Assembly: GCA_012295275.1 (NCBI GenBank)
Contig: CM022679.1
Coordinates: 25,652,407 to 25,712,406, forward strand
Origin: Chrysomallon squamiferum
Lineage: Eukaryota > Mollusca > Gastropoda > Neomphalida > Peltospiridae
Direction of reading: 5' to 3'
DNA: 60,000 bases
The notes below the pieces were generated by a model that did no database searches, was not told the DNA's origin, and was given only the letters and a program-made list of their open reading frames with translations. A program made the translations under genes and the position numbers. This document shows positions 1 through 13,947 of this stretch, in pieces (the first letter of the stretch is position 1; the number at the start of each line of letters is the position of its first letter).

Positions 1-948
1 AATAATAATAATAATAATAATAAATATTGTAATAAATAAATATCAACAGCAGTATTGAAAACAACAGTAACAAAGTAATAACTACTATCACTGCTACTAC
101 TACTACTACTACTAATAATAATAATAATAACTAATGATAATAAATAAATAAAAACAAAAGTAAAGAGAAGAAGAATTATTTTATTTCTCTTTGGTACTGT
201 GCATAATAGAACTACATTTTCAACAACAACAACAAAAACAAACAACAACAACAACAACAATAACAGTAACAGTAAAAAAAAACCAAATAATAATAATAAT
301 ATTAATAATAATATTAATAATAATAATAATGTAACAAAAACACAAAATTACCTTGGCATAAAATGGAAATTATTAGAATTTTTATTTTTGACAAAGAGAA
401 CAGGTGCCTCTCTGTCTGCAGAGTTTTCAGTCTGATGGGAGAAGATATTCTGGCTTCAAGTGCAAGACTTGGTTTTTACAGCCACGCCATTGCACCAGAC
501 TGTATCTTTGAAGTATGTCTGGATTGTGCTACTAAATTCTTGTGGCAAAAAAAAAAACCACAAGTTGTTGGCTTACTTGGCATGCGATGGTTCCACTTTG
601 TCATACTTTTAACATGTTCTGGCAGACATGTTTTCAGAATTCTTATTACGACCACCACAAGTTTTATTTCTCAGCACCAAAGAAATGGACCCATATTTCT
701 TCACTGAGTCTGGATGATGATTTGAAAATTCTGGCTTTATTGCTAAACTGTTCATACCTCGTTTTATTGACGATATTTTTTCCAGAAACTCATACAAAAT
801 ATTTATTAGGATTTTCAACTTTTTTATTATCAAAAGTTTTAAAATGCATATGAATACAGATAGATAGATAGATAAATAAATATACAGTGATATATATATA
901 TATATATATATAAATTTATATATATATTTGTATAGATTTATATATACA

Positions 949-949
<1 letters not shown>

Positions 950-1030
<81 letters not shown>
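950..1030. repeat. CT dinucleotide microsatellite followed by a TA tract
   Basis: About 66 bases of uninterrupted CT repeats, followed by a short TA run. On the minus strand it produces a meaningless Arg/Glu-repeat open frame. Confidence 0.97.
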
Positions 1031-1031
<1 letters not shown>

Positions 1032-1379
1032 TGAAAAAGTATCATAAAACATCATATATGCCTCATCAACAGTGGGTTGTAGGCTCAAATCACATCAGAG
1101 TCTGACATCTGCATATTGGTAGCTTTTCTTATACGAGTCTTTTGGGTTTGGTAGACTTCTGCACCAGATTTGTTTTTTTAATCAGACAAGTCATTTTTCC
1201 TGTACCGCAATTAGCACAAATATGCCTGCATGCACATCCACCATACCTGATAAAGTGGCTGCACCTGGATATCTAACCTGTCAAAAATGCTTCTATTTCT
1301 GACAAGATTTATTTTACTGGAATATAAAGCAGACAAGATTATGAATCATATGTTATGAAGAGTATGTGTTACTATATAG

Positions 1380-1702
1380 ATACCTGATAATTAATATGTA
1401 TCTTGATAAATACCTGACAATAGTGCATAAACCTAGATATATATTTAACTAAATGCATGTACCTGCATATTTACTAAAAAAAAAAATTCCATGCCATAGA
1501 TATATTCCTCATAAATTACATACACTTGAATATATACATGACAAAGTACAGATATCTGGATATATTCCTGACTAAATATACCTACATTTAATTAAGTATA
1601 TTTACCTAGATGTATATACCTACATATATACATATAAGTAAATGTACCTGATAAAGTATACATACCTGTATAAATACCTGATAATGTGGAAATATATATA
1701 TG

Positions 1703-1736
<34 letters not shown>

Positions 1737-2115
1737 TACATAGATACATGTAAGTAATTATACTTGGATATATATATACCTGGGTATATACCTGATGAAA
1801 TATATTCAACTGGATATAATCTGACAAGGTATATATACTTGTGTGTTGAGTGCGTGTGTGTGTGTGTGTGTGCATGTGTGTGCCTTATACAGTACATAAC
1901 CTATACAAATAACTGATAAAATGCATACCTGCCATTACTCTTGGACAGACACACACACACACAAACACAAACACACACACACACATGCACACACACTCAA
2001 GTACATATATACCTGTCGAAGTACAAACCTCTTGATATGTACCTGACCAGGTACATGTACCTAGAGATATACATAAGTATACACACCTGGATATATATAT
2101 ATATATATCTACCTG
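1380..2115. repeat. Degenerate minisatellite with a recurrent ACCTG core
   Basis: Roughly every 20 to 35 bases a block resembling ACCTGATAAAGTA or ACCTGGATATAT recurs, interrupted by AC and GT microsatellites. The copies are diverged and the exact period cannot be fixed by eye. Confidence 0.7.
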
Positions 2116-2926
2116 AGAGTGTGCTATCGCCAGGCAGACCAAGTATCTGAGATAAGGTAACAGATATGTGGCTGGAATTGTGTTTAACAGAATTGCCAGC
2201 ATTCCTGCCAGGATAAGAATAGAGCGTATTTACAACACCGATGGCCAGATATACATGTACACCAGGTGGCAGAGCCATCTTTTGTCTCTGCTGTCAGCTA
2301 TTAATACAACTCAGCCTGTGGATGTGAGAGTTTTCTTACAGATTTAGAGCTGTTTGTTTTAATATACAGAACCTAGAATTGTCTGGTTTTGTTAACGTAC
2401 TGTCCATGGAATTGTCCATTTTTGGTGGTCAGAACTTTTTTTTTTTTTCTTCTTACATTATTTTTCTTTAGTATGTTTGTGAAAATAAATTATTTATATG
2501 TATGTTTGAGTTTTTTATATATCTTCATTCATATATGATGGTGTATGTGTGTGTTGAATGTGTGTGTGTGTGTTTGTATGTATTAATGTTTACGTATGAT
2601 GCTCCCTGTGTTTATGTGTGAGTAAATGAACAAGATATTCCTAGATCTATGGCTGATCCATTTACTTGTTTATTTATTTATTTATTAGATTATATTTATC
2701 TACATTAGATGTATTTATATATTAGACATTTATATAATAAATATTTATATTTATATAATAGATGTAATTATTTATATGATAGATATATTTATTTATATAA
2801 TAGTTGTATTTATTTATATATTAGATATATATATGATGTAGTTATTTATATATTAGATATATTTATAATATATTTATATTACAGATATATTTATTCATGT
2901 ATTAAATATATTTATGTATTCCCCAG

Positions 2927-3010
2927 CTACAGGAATGTCTGATGAATACATGAAGAAACTGCAGGAATGGGAAGAACTGAAGAGTCGAAAAACACTCTCC
3001 TCACAAAAAG
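2927..3010 (+). CDS. First visible exon of the coiled-coil gene (Trp motif copy 1)
   Basis: Acceptor CCCCAG at 2921-2926 and donor GTAATT at 3011. The exon opens with two bases of a split codon and ends with one (G). It encodes 27 full residues including MSDEYMKKLQEWEELKSRK, the first copy of a motif repeated twice in the exon at 16097-16904. Codon use is ordinary and differs sharply from the flanking AT repeats. Confidence 0.85.
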
Positions 3011-3915
3011 GTAATTTTCTCTGATTTATTACTAGTCTCTGTATAGGTTGAAATATCATTATTGTGTTTATTTAGTTAATTATTTGTTTGGTTAGTTTCT
3101 TTATTTTTTTATTTAATTATTGAAGTTTTTGTAGTATTTCCTTCTTTTTTTTCATTGTCTCTTTCTTCCTTTGTTTCTTTATTTCATTATTTATTTATTT
3201 ATTTATTTCATTATTTCATTATTTATTTACTTATTTAATAATTGCACTGTGTACAGAATTTCAAAAAGTCATTGATTGTCTGCCATATTACAAAATGCAA
3301 CCTTTTCCTTCACTTGTTTTTTAAAAAAATAATTTATTGGACTTTTCTTTTTTAATTTATAATTTTTTAAATAACTATATTGAACTAATTGGATAAAATA
3401 AATAAGGTCTTGCATCGGATTTATTTTGGTCCATTTAATTTTCTCTTTAATAATTTTACTTAAAATATTTAAACAAATCTGGGCGTTTATTCTTCAACTC
3501 TTTAAATGGATATCACAAATGATTGGTGACTCATCACTGGTTAAAATAATTAGAGAGAAACTTCTTACTGGATCAAGTCCTCTACTAAACATCCATTGTT
3601 CCTTTCTGATACTGGATATCTCCAGTGTTTGGGAAACAGTAATTGGCTCCTGTCGTTAAGGAGAAATGTTTACGTAGTAACACGTCTGCTAGTTAATGGT
3701 GTTGGCTAAACTGATTTTCTCAATTGATTCCAGACTCAAAGATATTAGTTTGAAACAAGGTGGTACTGATACCAGTCTATTGATTTTTTTCAGATGATTT
3801 CTATTGCCAGTGTTGACTGTTTTGTGTGTCTAATATATTTTTTCCCCAACATTTTAAAATTTATTATCTAAAATACTTAACTGTAGAATTTTATCATACC
3901 AATATTTTCCTTTAC

Positions 3916-3952
<37 letters not shown>

Positions 3953-3958
3953 GTATGT

Positions 3959-3993
<35 letters not shown>

Positions 3994-6900
3994 TCATCAG
4001 TATTTTATTTTATTTTTAAACAGCATCACTCAGTCTTGTTAGTTTATTTCTTTGTATAAAATTCTCTAATTCGTTTCTTGGATTATAAGAAAGAAATTTA
4101 CTTTTGTGGCAGCTGTTTTGTAATGATGACCTGTCTGTGATGTAAAAATAAATCACATAACCATTGATATTGCTTGGAGGAAATTCAGGATGGTTCTTAT
4201 AGGCAGCTGCCCATCGTATGAAGGTGGCTGCATTAACAGGTTTGATTAAACACTTGGGTGATTGATAACCATTCCTATTACAAATGTGTTGTATATCACT
4301 GATGAAACATTTATTCTGTTCACTGTGGTATTTGTACACAATTCAACACATGAAAGACCTTAAATAAAGTATCTGTATAATAGCTGTATACACACAAAAG
4401 AACTGAAGCCAGTTTGTACACCTTGAAATGAAATATGCAGCAGTCTCACCTATCTACCCTGGTATCAGATTACTCTGAAGTAACTGAGGATTCCTCTGTA
4501 ATTGTTCCTCTGTGGTTTATCATCTCAAACGCTGCTGTAAATGAATCCGTGATTCAGTGTTTGACTTCTTTTATCAACCAGTTCAAGGATGCCATGTTTT
4601 GAAATCTCATAAACATTGCCAAGCTGATAGCATCAGAGTCTGAGAATATAAGCAGTTTTTCTTATAGTCTGGCTCTGTTATTTGTTTCATGTAGTGGTTT
4701 TGAAATTTCTTTGTATTTAAAAAGAAAGAAAACTAATTCTGGGTAAAGTTTTAGGATTTTCTCTTGAACTGAAAGAAGAACTTTAGAAATGGAAGATGAA
4801 GGTATTGGTTTTTCTGTATTGTTTAATATATTATTTAATAATAAACAAACAGTACCTTATTGTTAAATAATCAGTTCTGTTCAAACTCTCTTAGTTATTA
4901 TTTATTTTGATAAATATTTTTATGTAATGCTAATGCCAGACCCAAAGTTGCTGAGCCATAATCTTATTTTATTCAGGTTTAAGTGGTTCTTTAATACAAG
5001 CTGTAGGAAGTGGTATTTTAATACAAACAGTAGGAAGTGGTATTTTAATACAAACTGTTGAAGTGGTATATTAATACAAGGTGTAGGAAGTGGTATTTTA
5101 ATACAAACAGTAGGAAGTGGTATTTTAATACAAGCTGTAGGAAGTGGTATTTTAATACAAACTGTTGAAGTGGTCTTTTAATACAAGGTGTAGGAAGTGG
5201 TATTTTAATACAAACTGTTGAAGTGGTCTTTTAGTACAAACTGTAGGAAGTGGTATTTTAATACAAGCTGTAGGAAGTGGTATTTTAATACAAACTGTAG
5301 GAAGTGGTATTTTAATACAAACAGTAGGAAGTGGTATTTTAATACAAACAGTAGGAAGTGGTATTTTAATACAAACTGTAGGAAGTGGTATATTAATACA
5401 AACTGTAGGAAGTGGTATATTAATACAAACTGTAGGAAGTGGTCTTTTTTAATACAAGGTGTAGGTATTTTAATACAAGTGGTATTTTAATACAAACAGT
5501 AGGAAGTGGTATTTTAATACAAACTGTATGAAGTGGTATATTAATACAAACTGTAGGAAGTGGTATTTTAATACAAACTGTAGGAAGTGGTATTTTAATA
5601 CAAACTGTAGGAAGTGGTATTTTAATACAAGCTGTAGGAAGTGGTATTTTAATACAATAGGAAGTGGCATGTTAGTAGCAATTTGTTAAAATGATATTTT
5701 ATCAGAGAATGTTGGTAGTGATATTTTAATACAAGCTTGAAGGAAGTGAGTGTTTCCATATTATCTCTGCTGCACATTTTATTTAAATCAGTTTGTTTAT
5801 CCCCTTTCTTGAAGTAATCCACTAAATCTGACTTAATTAATTCACTTCAGCGTTTATGTGCACGTTTTCATACTGATCGAATAGAAGCCTGTTTTAGAAG
5901 CAATGGAAACAGAGCCTGATTTCCACATGATCAGTTATCTAAGAATTTTGAACCAACAAATTTAATGCACCACGCCAGTGTTTGTGTGAGCAACAACAAC
6001 AAAGAGCATGTTTTTATATTTCACTGCTGTTTGTATCAAGTGTGTGAGATCAATACAGATAAACTGTTTCGTTTCTGTGAATCAAGATCAGTTACACATA
6101 TAATAAATCACAGACAATATAAAAATACACAGAGACGAGTGCAGCAGAACTTGCCAGTTCCAAACAGAATTTGAAACATTATAATATTTATTACTAAACT
6201 AAAAAAATAATGTTGCTAGTATCGATCTATATTAGAATATCACAGTATTTACTGTTAAAATATAAAACAGACTTTGCCAGTTCCTAACAGAATTTGAAGC
6301 ATCATACTATGCATTACTAAAATATAAAACTGATGTTAATGGTGCCGGTTAGAGAAATCATGATAGTTACATTTAAAATCTAAAAATGGTGTTTGGTAGT
6401 TTCAACAAGTGTTAGAAAATCATAATATTTGTTATCGACTTCACTAGTCCCAGACAGAGAAATAGCAATAATTCATACTGAAATATAAAACTCACATTGC
6501 TAGTCCCTGGAAACTATTAAAACATACAAGCAACAGAAAAATCTACTCATATGGTAATTACAAATGGGTCTGGCTACATGACCATCTCATTAAATAACTG
6601 TGAAAGTTCTGCTCTTATTGTAATCAGGACTGAACTTTTGGTCTTGGACATGAAGCACATAAAAATCTCCTTAGTAGCAGTAACAGCTTGCTGTATCAAG
6701 CATCAGTAGAGTGGGTGGTAGTTCTGTTGTACTGCACTTGCGGGTATTGGAGAATGAGGAGCCATGGGTCTGAGGATCAGATATCCAGAGGAGACTGATT
6801 AGGTCTCTTCCATTGATACAAAACACAGCACTTACAGCTTTTTGTATTTTTTAAAGTTATTATGTTATTTTTATGGTGTAAGATTAATTAAACAATCATA

Positions 6901-9900
6901 TTTAAAAAATTTTAAATATTTATTTATTTATCTTATTATTATTATTATTAATTTTTTTTGGTGGGGGGGAAAGTAGAAATTTAAAAAAAAAAAAAAAAAA
7001 ATATCAATAAATAAAAGAAAACTTTTTGCTCATTTGGAGCTGATGAACATCATCTGTTTCTGTAATTTAATAATAATAATAATAATAACAATAACAACAA
7101 GAACAATAATAATAAAAATAACAATGATAATAACAACAAGAACAATAATAATAATAATAACAATAACAACAAGAACAATAATAATAATAATAACAACAAC
7201 AATAACAGTAATAAAATCCATAACAAATAGTCTGGTAAATGTTATCTAATCTTGACCACAGTTATAATGTTCTAAACAAAATCTATATTTCATAAACAAA
7301 ATTTTCTGTTTTGAGTTATTACAATGGTGAATGATCTGGACAAAAAACATCATGTAGTGCTAACAAATAATAATATTTAAAAACAAAATAAAAAAAATAA
7401 ATAATCAATTTATTAGGAATGGTTAGGATAATGAACAAATCTGGTAAAGATCATAATATTCTTAACAACCACTTGAAAGATCCACCCACAAACTGTTACT
7501 GATTGTAGCAGAAATCTATTCTGTAATTCCAGCCTCTTCAATTCAGTTATCTTCAAAACTATTCATCAAAACCCATATATCATGCACTTACTTTGTGTTA
7601 TTTCTTGGAATGAAAGTGTAATTGTGACAGCTTTAAATCAATAAGGAAATTGCCAAAAAAAATTGGAGAGGAACAAAAAAAAAAGAGATGTTAAGTTTTT
7701 GGCACTTGAATCGGGAGTCGAAAATAAAATAAATGATGTGTGGCCATAATTCAACAAGTACTGAGAAGTCAGAGTGTGCTGAAAACTTGAGTCAAACATG
7801 AAATTTCAGAAGGAATATGTATTGATTGAACTCCATTCCCAACATTTAAGAACTGTGGAATATTCGAGATTGTGTCCGGTTCTTTTGTTGTCAAGGTTTT
7901 TGGTGGTGTGATATTCCCAGGAGAAACAGCATAAATCTGTGATGACAGCTTTCTCTGCCTGCCTTCATTGCTCATTGGTCTTTGCTATTTGTTTATTGCA
8001 AGTCATGACCTCATTGTACTAAAGTCATTTTTGATGACTGGGATGTAAAGGACCCCGTAGTAGAAGAAGCAAAGAGATTCAGCAAAAAGGAAAGAGTAGA
8101 ATTACTGCTGTATATTGCTAGTCTTTGAATATGTTTGTTTTTATTTGTTTATTTTATTTTGGTTTGTTTGTTAAGTGTTTACTTCATTTTATTAATTAAT
8201 TAATTCAGTTTATTTTGTTTTGTTTGTGAATTGTTTATTTTATTTTATTTTAAATATGTAGTTTATTTATTGAAATATTTATATATTTAGTTACTTATTT
8301 AATTTACTAATTTATTTTATCTATTTTATCTATTTATTTATTTTTGATATAAATTTTATTTATTTATTTAACTTATTTATTTTGTTTATTTTATCTATTA
8401 ATTTTTTAAACTAAATTTTATATATTTACTTAATTTTATTTTATATTTTGAATCATTTATAAATAAAATATGTAAATCCTCCTGTATCTTGACACAACTA
8501 ATATGCACTGATGCATAACCATACATAACTAGGTCTGAAGGTTCCAGGCTCAATCCCTTTGCCTCTTACACTGTTGATCTTCAGTATACACCTTATTGAA
8601 AGTGACTGTGATAGCTTTTCAGTCTTTGGAAAACTTCACAAAAGAGATTTTTTGGAGGATTACTAATATACATACAAACATAGAAACATGCATACGTACA
8701 TACATATGTATGTTTGCTCATATGTATATTAGTACCCTCCAAGTAATCTCTTATATACATACTCACACTAGTAGTTTATCATAATTATTAAATGCTTGTT
8801 AATCTGTCTTAATTATTATCTTGAGAAAGTTGTCATTAATTGAAACAGGATTATTAATTTTAAAATAATAATTATTAAATTATCAAAAAGATAGTGTTTT
8901 TGACAAGATGACCATATATATGATTATGAGTAATATATGTGATTAAAACTAGTATATCTGATTAAAACTAGTATATCTGATTAAAACTAGTATATATCTG
9001 ATTAAAACTAGTACATCTTATTCAGAATATAAATCTGCTCACTCACAGGAAGGGATGAGGTTATCAGCTCCCAAATAAAAATAAAATCATTCATTTCAAA
9101 CTGTCTTTCCTGCATACAGAAACAACCTTCCGTTTGTTCTCAGATGTGTGAATTTATCAAACCACTTCTCAAAATACTCTGCGGTGCTTACTTTTTCAAA
9201 CTGGCAATTTGTAACTGATAAAAAAATGTATAAAAAAATTCAGCGATTATTTTGCTGTTCATTTGTCTGTCCTTGGTAATGATATTTAAAGATCTTGATG
9301 ATAAATTTTAAATTATTGAAACTAAAAAAAAAAAAAAAAATTGTTGCTCATATAACATATCTGTGTATCTAAAGTAGTTTAATAAAAATAAATATATTGA
9401 AAAAAAAAATCGAAACTTCTACTCTTATACATGTAGTTAATCTAAATAAATATTGATTGTTCATACTGCTACCAAAATTAGACGTAAATAATTCTTTACA
9501 ATTTCATACCCTACTGAGAATTAATAGTTACATTCAGGAGCAGTTACAAACCACTTAATGCAATTGTTAATAATTCAGAGGTCCTCAGATGCTGGCACCC
9601 ATTTTTTTTTTCATCTTTAAATCAATTCAGCTGACAAATATGATTTGACCAGAACATGTTTGTCAGAGACTGTTCGAGTAGAAATGTTATCAGAAATTAA
9701 TTATTCCTGGACACTACAGTGTTTGTGTGTTTCAGCTTAGACCATTTCCATAATGAGCACGTAATCTGGAAGCTAGAGGCCAGGCCAGTTAGATTAACGA
9801 ATTGATTCTCCACAAATACTGAGTCAATCAGCACTTTGGCATGGCCCAGGACGCAAACCAGAGATGTCACGCGATTTTATTTGACTCAGGTTTACATAAG

Positions 9901-12900
9901 AGTGAAAGAGCCAGCTGTAGGAAATGCTTCTCTCTCTTTTTTCTGCGTTGTGTTCAGGAAATGATCATACTTTCGCCCAGTTATTGATTGACAGTTTTTC
10001 CTTTGTGTAAAGAAATTCACCAAAATTGCTGCCTTAAAAGCCATTTTCCCAGTTGTCCTGTGTTCTAAATTGGTTTTTAATTGACATACAAAAAAAAAAA
10101 AGAACCGTGTTTGGACTTGTTTCCTTGGATTTGTGAAGATCTTTTTCTGTTTTGTTTGTTTGCACACGTTTTTCTTGAGTTCTTACCTATTTCAGCTGTT
10201 CATTATATCATTATAGTTCATGAGAGAGAATTCTTTCCAGGACAAAAAGTTGCTTTTCTGAAAAAAAATGTAACAAACTCTTTGGCAAGAGCAGTTTATA
10301 AAATTATATTCTGAACAGATATAATGTGTCAAGTTACATTCTGAACAAGTGAATATCATTTGAGTTGGTGGTACATAGACTTTTATTTGTTTTTGTTGAA
10401 GAAATATGGACAGATGATATTGGCAAGTGACAATGTATAAATTACAATATATTTTTAGTAGGTGAATACTGAATGACTTTGGGGTAAGACAGTTATATTG
10501 CATATTATATCTATATTCTAAATAAAAGTATAAAGAATAACACAGGAAATGCTGAAATATGGACATATAAACTGTATGTTGAAGAACATATACACCTGAT
10601 ATTGGCAAATAACAATATATAAATTGCCGTATATTCTTAATAAGTAAATAGTGAATGACTTAGGGGAAAAACTGATCATACATGTGATATCTCTATTCTC
10701 ATAAACTATATCTATACACAGCAGTACTGGACATGAAGGTTTATAAATTTATACCTAAATGTTGAAGAACATATACAGCTGATACATACAACATAAATAA
10801 TTAAATATATAATTGCACCTGTACTCTACACAACAAATTCTGTTGCATACATATGCTGGAACATTTTCAAATGTGTCTCTTTTAATTGACTTCTAAGTTT
10901 TATTTCTGAAACATATTTTCTGCTAATTCTTTTTGCTGGCATATTTCCAGATAACAATGTTTTCCAAGAAATAATTAGAAAAATAAAAGTATTCTGTTTA
11001 TGAACTGGCAATAGTCATGATTGGATTCATATGACCACTTATACTTGGTGTATGAACCTCCTGAAATATTTATTTTGTGGAGTATTTATTCTGTATGAAG
11101 AAATCAAATTTGAGAACATTTTTTCAATGATTCTGTTATGGTTGAAGAAAGATGTATTAAGTGGATGAATATTCTGAAATCTTGTGAAAGAAATGAAGAC
11201 TGAGAATTACATTTTAAAGATTTTATTACATTGAAATAATTATATTTCAGTCTGGAGAATATTTTTTTTAGAAGAAATCAAATTTGAAGGATATTTAAGG
11301 CTTTTTATAGTTTTTTTTAGTGTGTAATGAAAGTTTGTGGATAACAGAAAAATCTGTAAGAAATCAAATGTAAAAGTGATGGAGGAAATCTTCTCTCTGT
11401 CATCTGTCTTCCAGTTCGGTGAACACTTCATGAAGAACTGAATTCAAAAATTTAATTTTACTGCTGATGAAGAATTAATTTAAATGAAATGCAATAGTGG
11501 AGGAGGTCTTTCATGGAAAATTGTTTTCAAATTTATCAAACAGTCAATCTAGATTAAGAACATTGTTTTTGAAGATACTGCAATAGCTTACACAAGCTAA
11601 ATTCAAACATTAAACTTGGTTTTTGAATTTTTACACAGAAATGTTCAGGATTATGAAATAAATCTAATTTAAAAATATTATTTAAAGGATATCATTGTAG
11701 TTTACGAAACATTCATTCAAACACGATACATTTATGGTGTTCAAACTTTCACAGAAATTTTCAGATGTAGTAAACACATTCAATTTAATAATATAAACCA
11801 AGGATAATTTTTTTGTTTACAAAAACTAAATTAAAACATTATACATTCTTGATGTTTGAATCTTCGTAAAAGCTGATTTTCCATCTCAGAAGTGCAGTGA
11901 AAAGATGCAGAAATGTAATTTTGAGAGAAACGCTGTTATTAATGAACAATTTTTAAACGTTTTATTGCTGAGGAAAATCAAGTGAAGGATGATAATTCAT
12001 AGTAAAGAAAGGATTCTTTATCTAAAGTGATATTTAGATGAATAATCACAACTGTTTGTCAAAGATAACACAAAGTCTTAGTTCTGTAATCAGTTACATT
12101 CATTTTCATTTTATCAAAGCTTTTGTTCAACAATTGCTTTTTAATGGTAGAATTATTTCTCTGTTTTCCATGAAACAAAATCCTCAAAGAACAAATGGCA
12201 TAAGTGTGTTTAATGTTGATATGATAAATAGTGCCGCAGAGATAGACTGAATTTCAGCAATTACTGTATAACGTAGTTACTTAGAACTATAACTAACAGT
12301 GTATAGGTTTGTTGTATGAGTATATGAGGAAGAACTAGATATAACTGTTTCATGTGTGTTTAGACAATATAGAGACACTGTATAACTTTGCTTCATGTAG
12401 TTACAGGCAATAATAATGTAACAATATGAGAATGTGATGAATAACCAGATATGATCATGTTACGTAGATATATTCCGAAAAACAATCTAGAATATTGGTG
12501 TATTATTAACAACAATTGATTCATGTAGGAAATGGTGAATTTTTCCACTGGATACAGTGAACTATAAATTAGAACATACAGCACTGTTATATAGATTAGA
12601 TATTCAGTGTTGAATGTAGATTTGTTTTAAACAATATTTACTACTGTTTATATTAATAGACAGAATAGGTTCTATTTAAAATTTGTCATCAACAACTATA
12701 TATTTTTTTACACTGGCTCACTGAACTGCTTGTTAAATATTATTGTGTTTTTCTTTGAAATCCCCAAATATGATGAACATTAACACAGTGCCTTTACTGT
12801 GAATGTGATTTGTGAACTCACAAACAAAAATCGGCTGTGAACCTTATTTTACTTTAATGTGAATTCTATGACAAGTGCTTTAATGAAGTGTTTACCCTGT

Positions 12901-13175
12901 TTCTCCTCAGCCATCCAGGAGGAGACTGAAGGAGCCAAAGCTCAGGACAGCTCCTTTCTGTCTCAGGAATCCATGACAAGATCTGGCAGTGACAGGTCGA
13001 AAGGCAGAGGTGAGTTATTTTCTGTTTTAATTTAATTTTTGTTTGGAAAGTCTGTTTTGACATTGAGTTTATTTTGTTTTTAGTAAAACAGGCAGAACTT
13101 GGATTTTTTAAGTGTTCCTATGGCAATATGCAAATATAGTTTCATAAAAAGACTTTAAACCTGAAAGTTATTGTT

Positions 13176-13206
<31 letters not shown>

Positions 13207-13302
13207 TTATTATTTTATGGTTGTTGTTTATTAACTGAGATTAAGGAAATATATGTCATGTCTTTGGATTATTATTTTTTTATTATTTATTATTATTTTA
13301 TT

Positions 13303-13358
<56 letters not shown>

Positions 13359-13916
13359 CACCGTTGTTGATGTTCTTATTGCTAATCTAATCACATGATA
13401 CAGGCTAGAATGGGAAAAAGACTAACAGAGTATTTAGAGTGAAAGACTGATCCTGTATCATATCATACTTCAGTCCAGGTCATATTTTAACCACTCAGCA
13501 AAAAGCCCTGTAACTGTTTGTGAATTCAATACTTAGAACACTGAGGCCAGCCGATGCATGTGTCCAGTGTAATTAATGTGAAGTGTATTGGCTGATGGTG
13601 ATCAGCTTTCAACAGGACATGCTTAGCAGTATCTGGAATGAATCAAATCATGACCAGGTTCTCAGAAACATTCCCACCTCAGTTTATAGATTTAGGAATG
13701 TTGACCAAACGGATATCTGGCAAGAGTCTGGAGAATGTCCACAGGAAGCAGGTTCCATGTCTTAATCTGTGGCAGCCATTTTTAATATTGGAAAAAAGTA
13801 AAAAAAAATAAATAATAATAATAATAATAAAATTGAATGAAAAAATAATAAGATTAAAAAAGTGTTGTAACATTCCATATGTTTCATAAGTGAAAAGAAA
13901 ATGAAAAAAAATGAAA

Positions 13917-13947
<31 letters not shown>

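Larger units (their letters stand above)
1..2926. other. Intron or upstream sequence of the first gene; repeat-rich
   Basis: No supportable exon. The stretch opens with AAT/ACT trinucleotide runs (1-135) and AAC/AAT runs (225-330). It then carries a TA tract near 890-912, a CT tract (950-1016), AC/GT runs (1708-1735, 1855-1872, 1949-1986), a degenerate minisatellite (1380-2115) and AT-rich degenerate repeats (2655-2900). Because the exon at 2927 begins in phase 2, this is presumably an intron of the gene whose earlier exons lie outside the window. Confidence 0.6.
3011..12910 (+). other. 9.9-kb intron built largely of decayed tandem repeats
   Basis: No exon can be supported. Contents include a TA/GTAT/GA microsatellite (3915-3990), a 27-bp minisatellite (4981-5750), a degenerate repeat of about 75 bp (6145-6510), AAT/AAC runs (7067-7210), a 19-bp repeat (8941-9019), a duplicated unit of about 182 bp (10395-10790) and weak repeats of about 130 bp (11560-11940). 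A less AT-rich, non-repetitive patch lies at about 9740-9890. Confidence 0.75.

Noticed and set aside
609-1088. 159-residue minus-strand frame rich in Arg/Glu and Tyr/Ile
   Set aside because: It is simply the CT and TA microsatellites read in translation.
5218-5670. Open frames with nine-residue repeats on both strands
   Set aside because: They are an artefact of a minisatellite whose 27-bp unit is divisible by three; no splice sites or start context.
4981-5750. CRISPR-like array of direct repeats
   Set aside because: Units are head-to-tail with no spacers, in a eukaryotic intron; it is a minisatellite.
9892-10608. Overlapping frames of 77-138 residues in the long intron
   Set aside because: Composition is that of AT-rich noncoding DNA (Phe, Ile, Tyr, Asn), no splice-phase fit and no recognisable motif.
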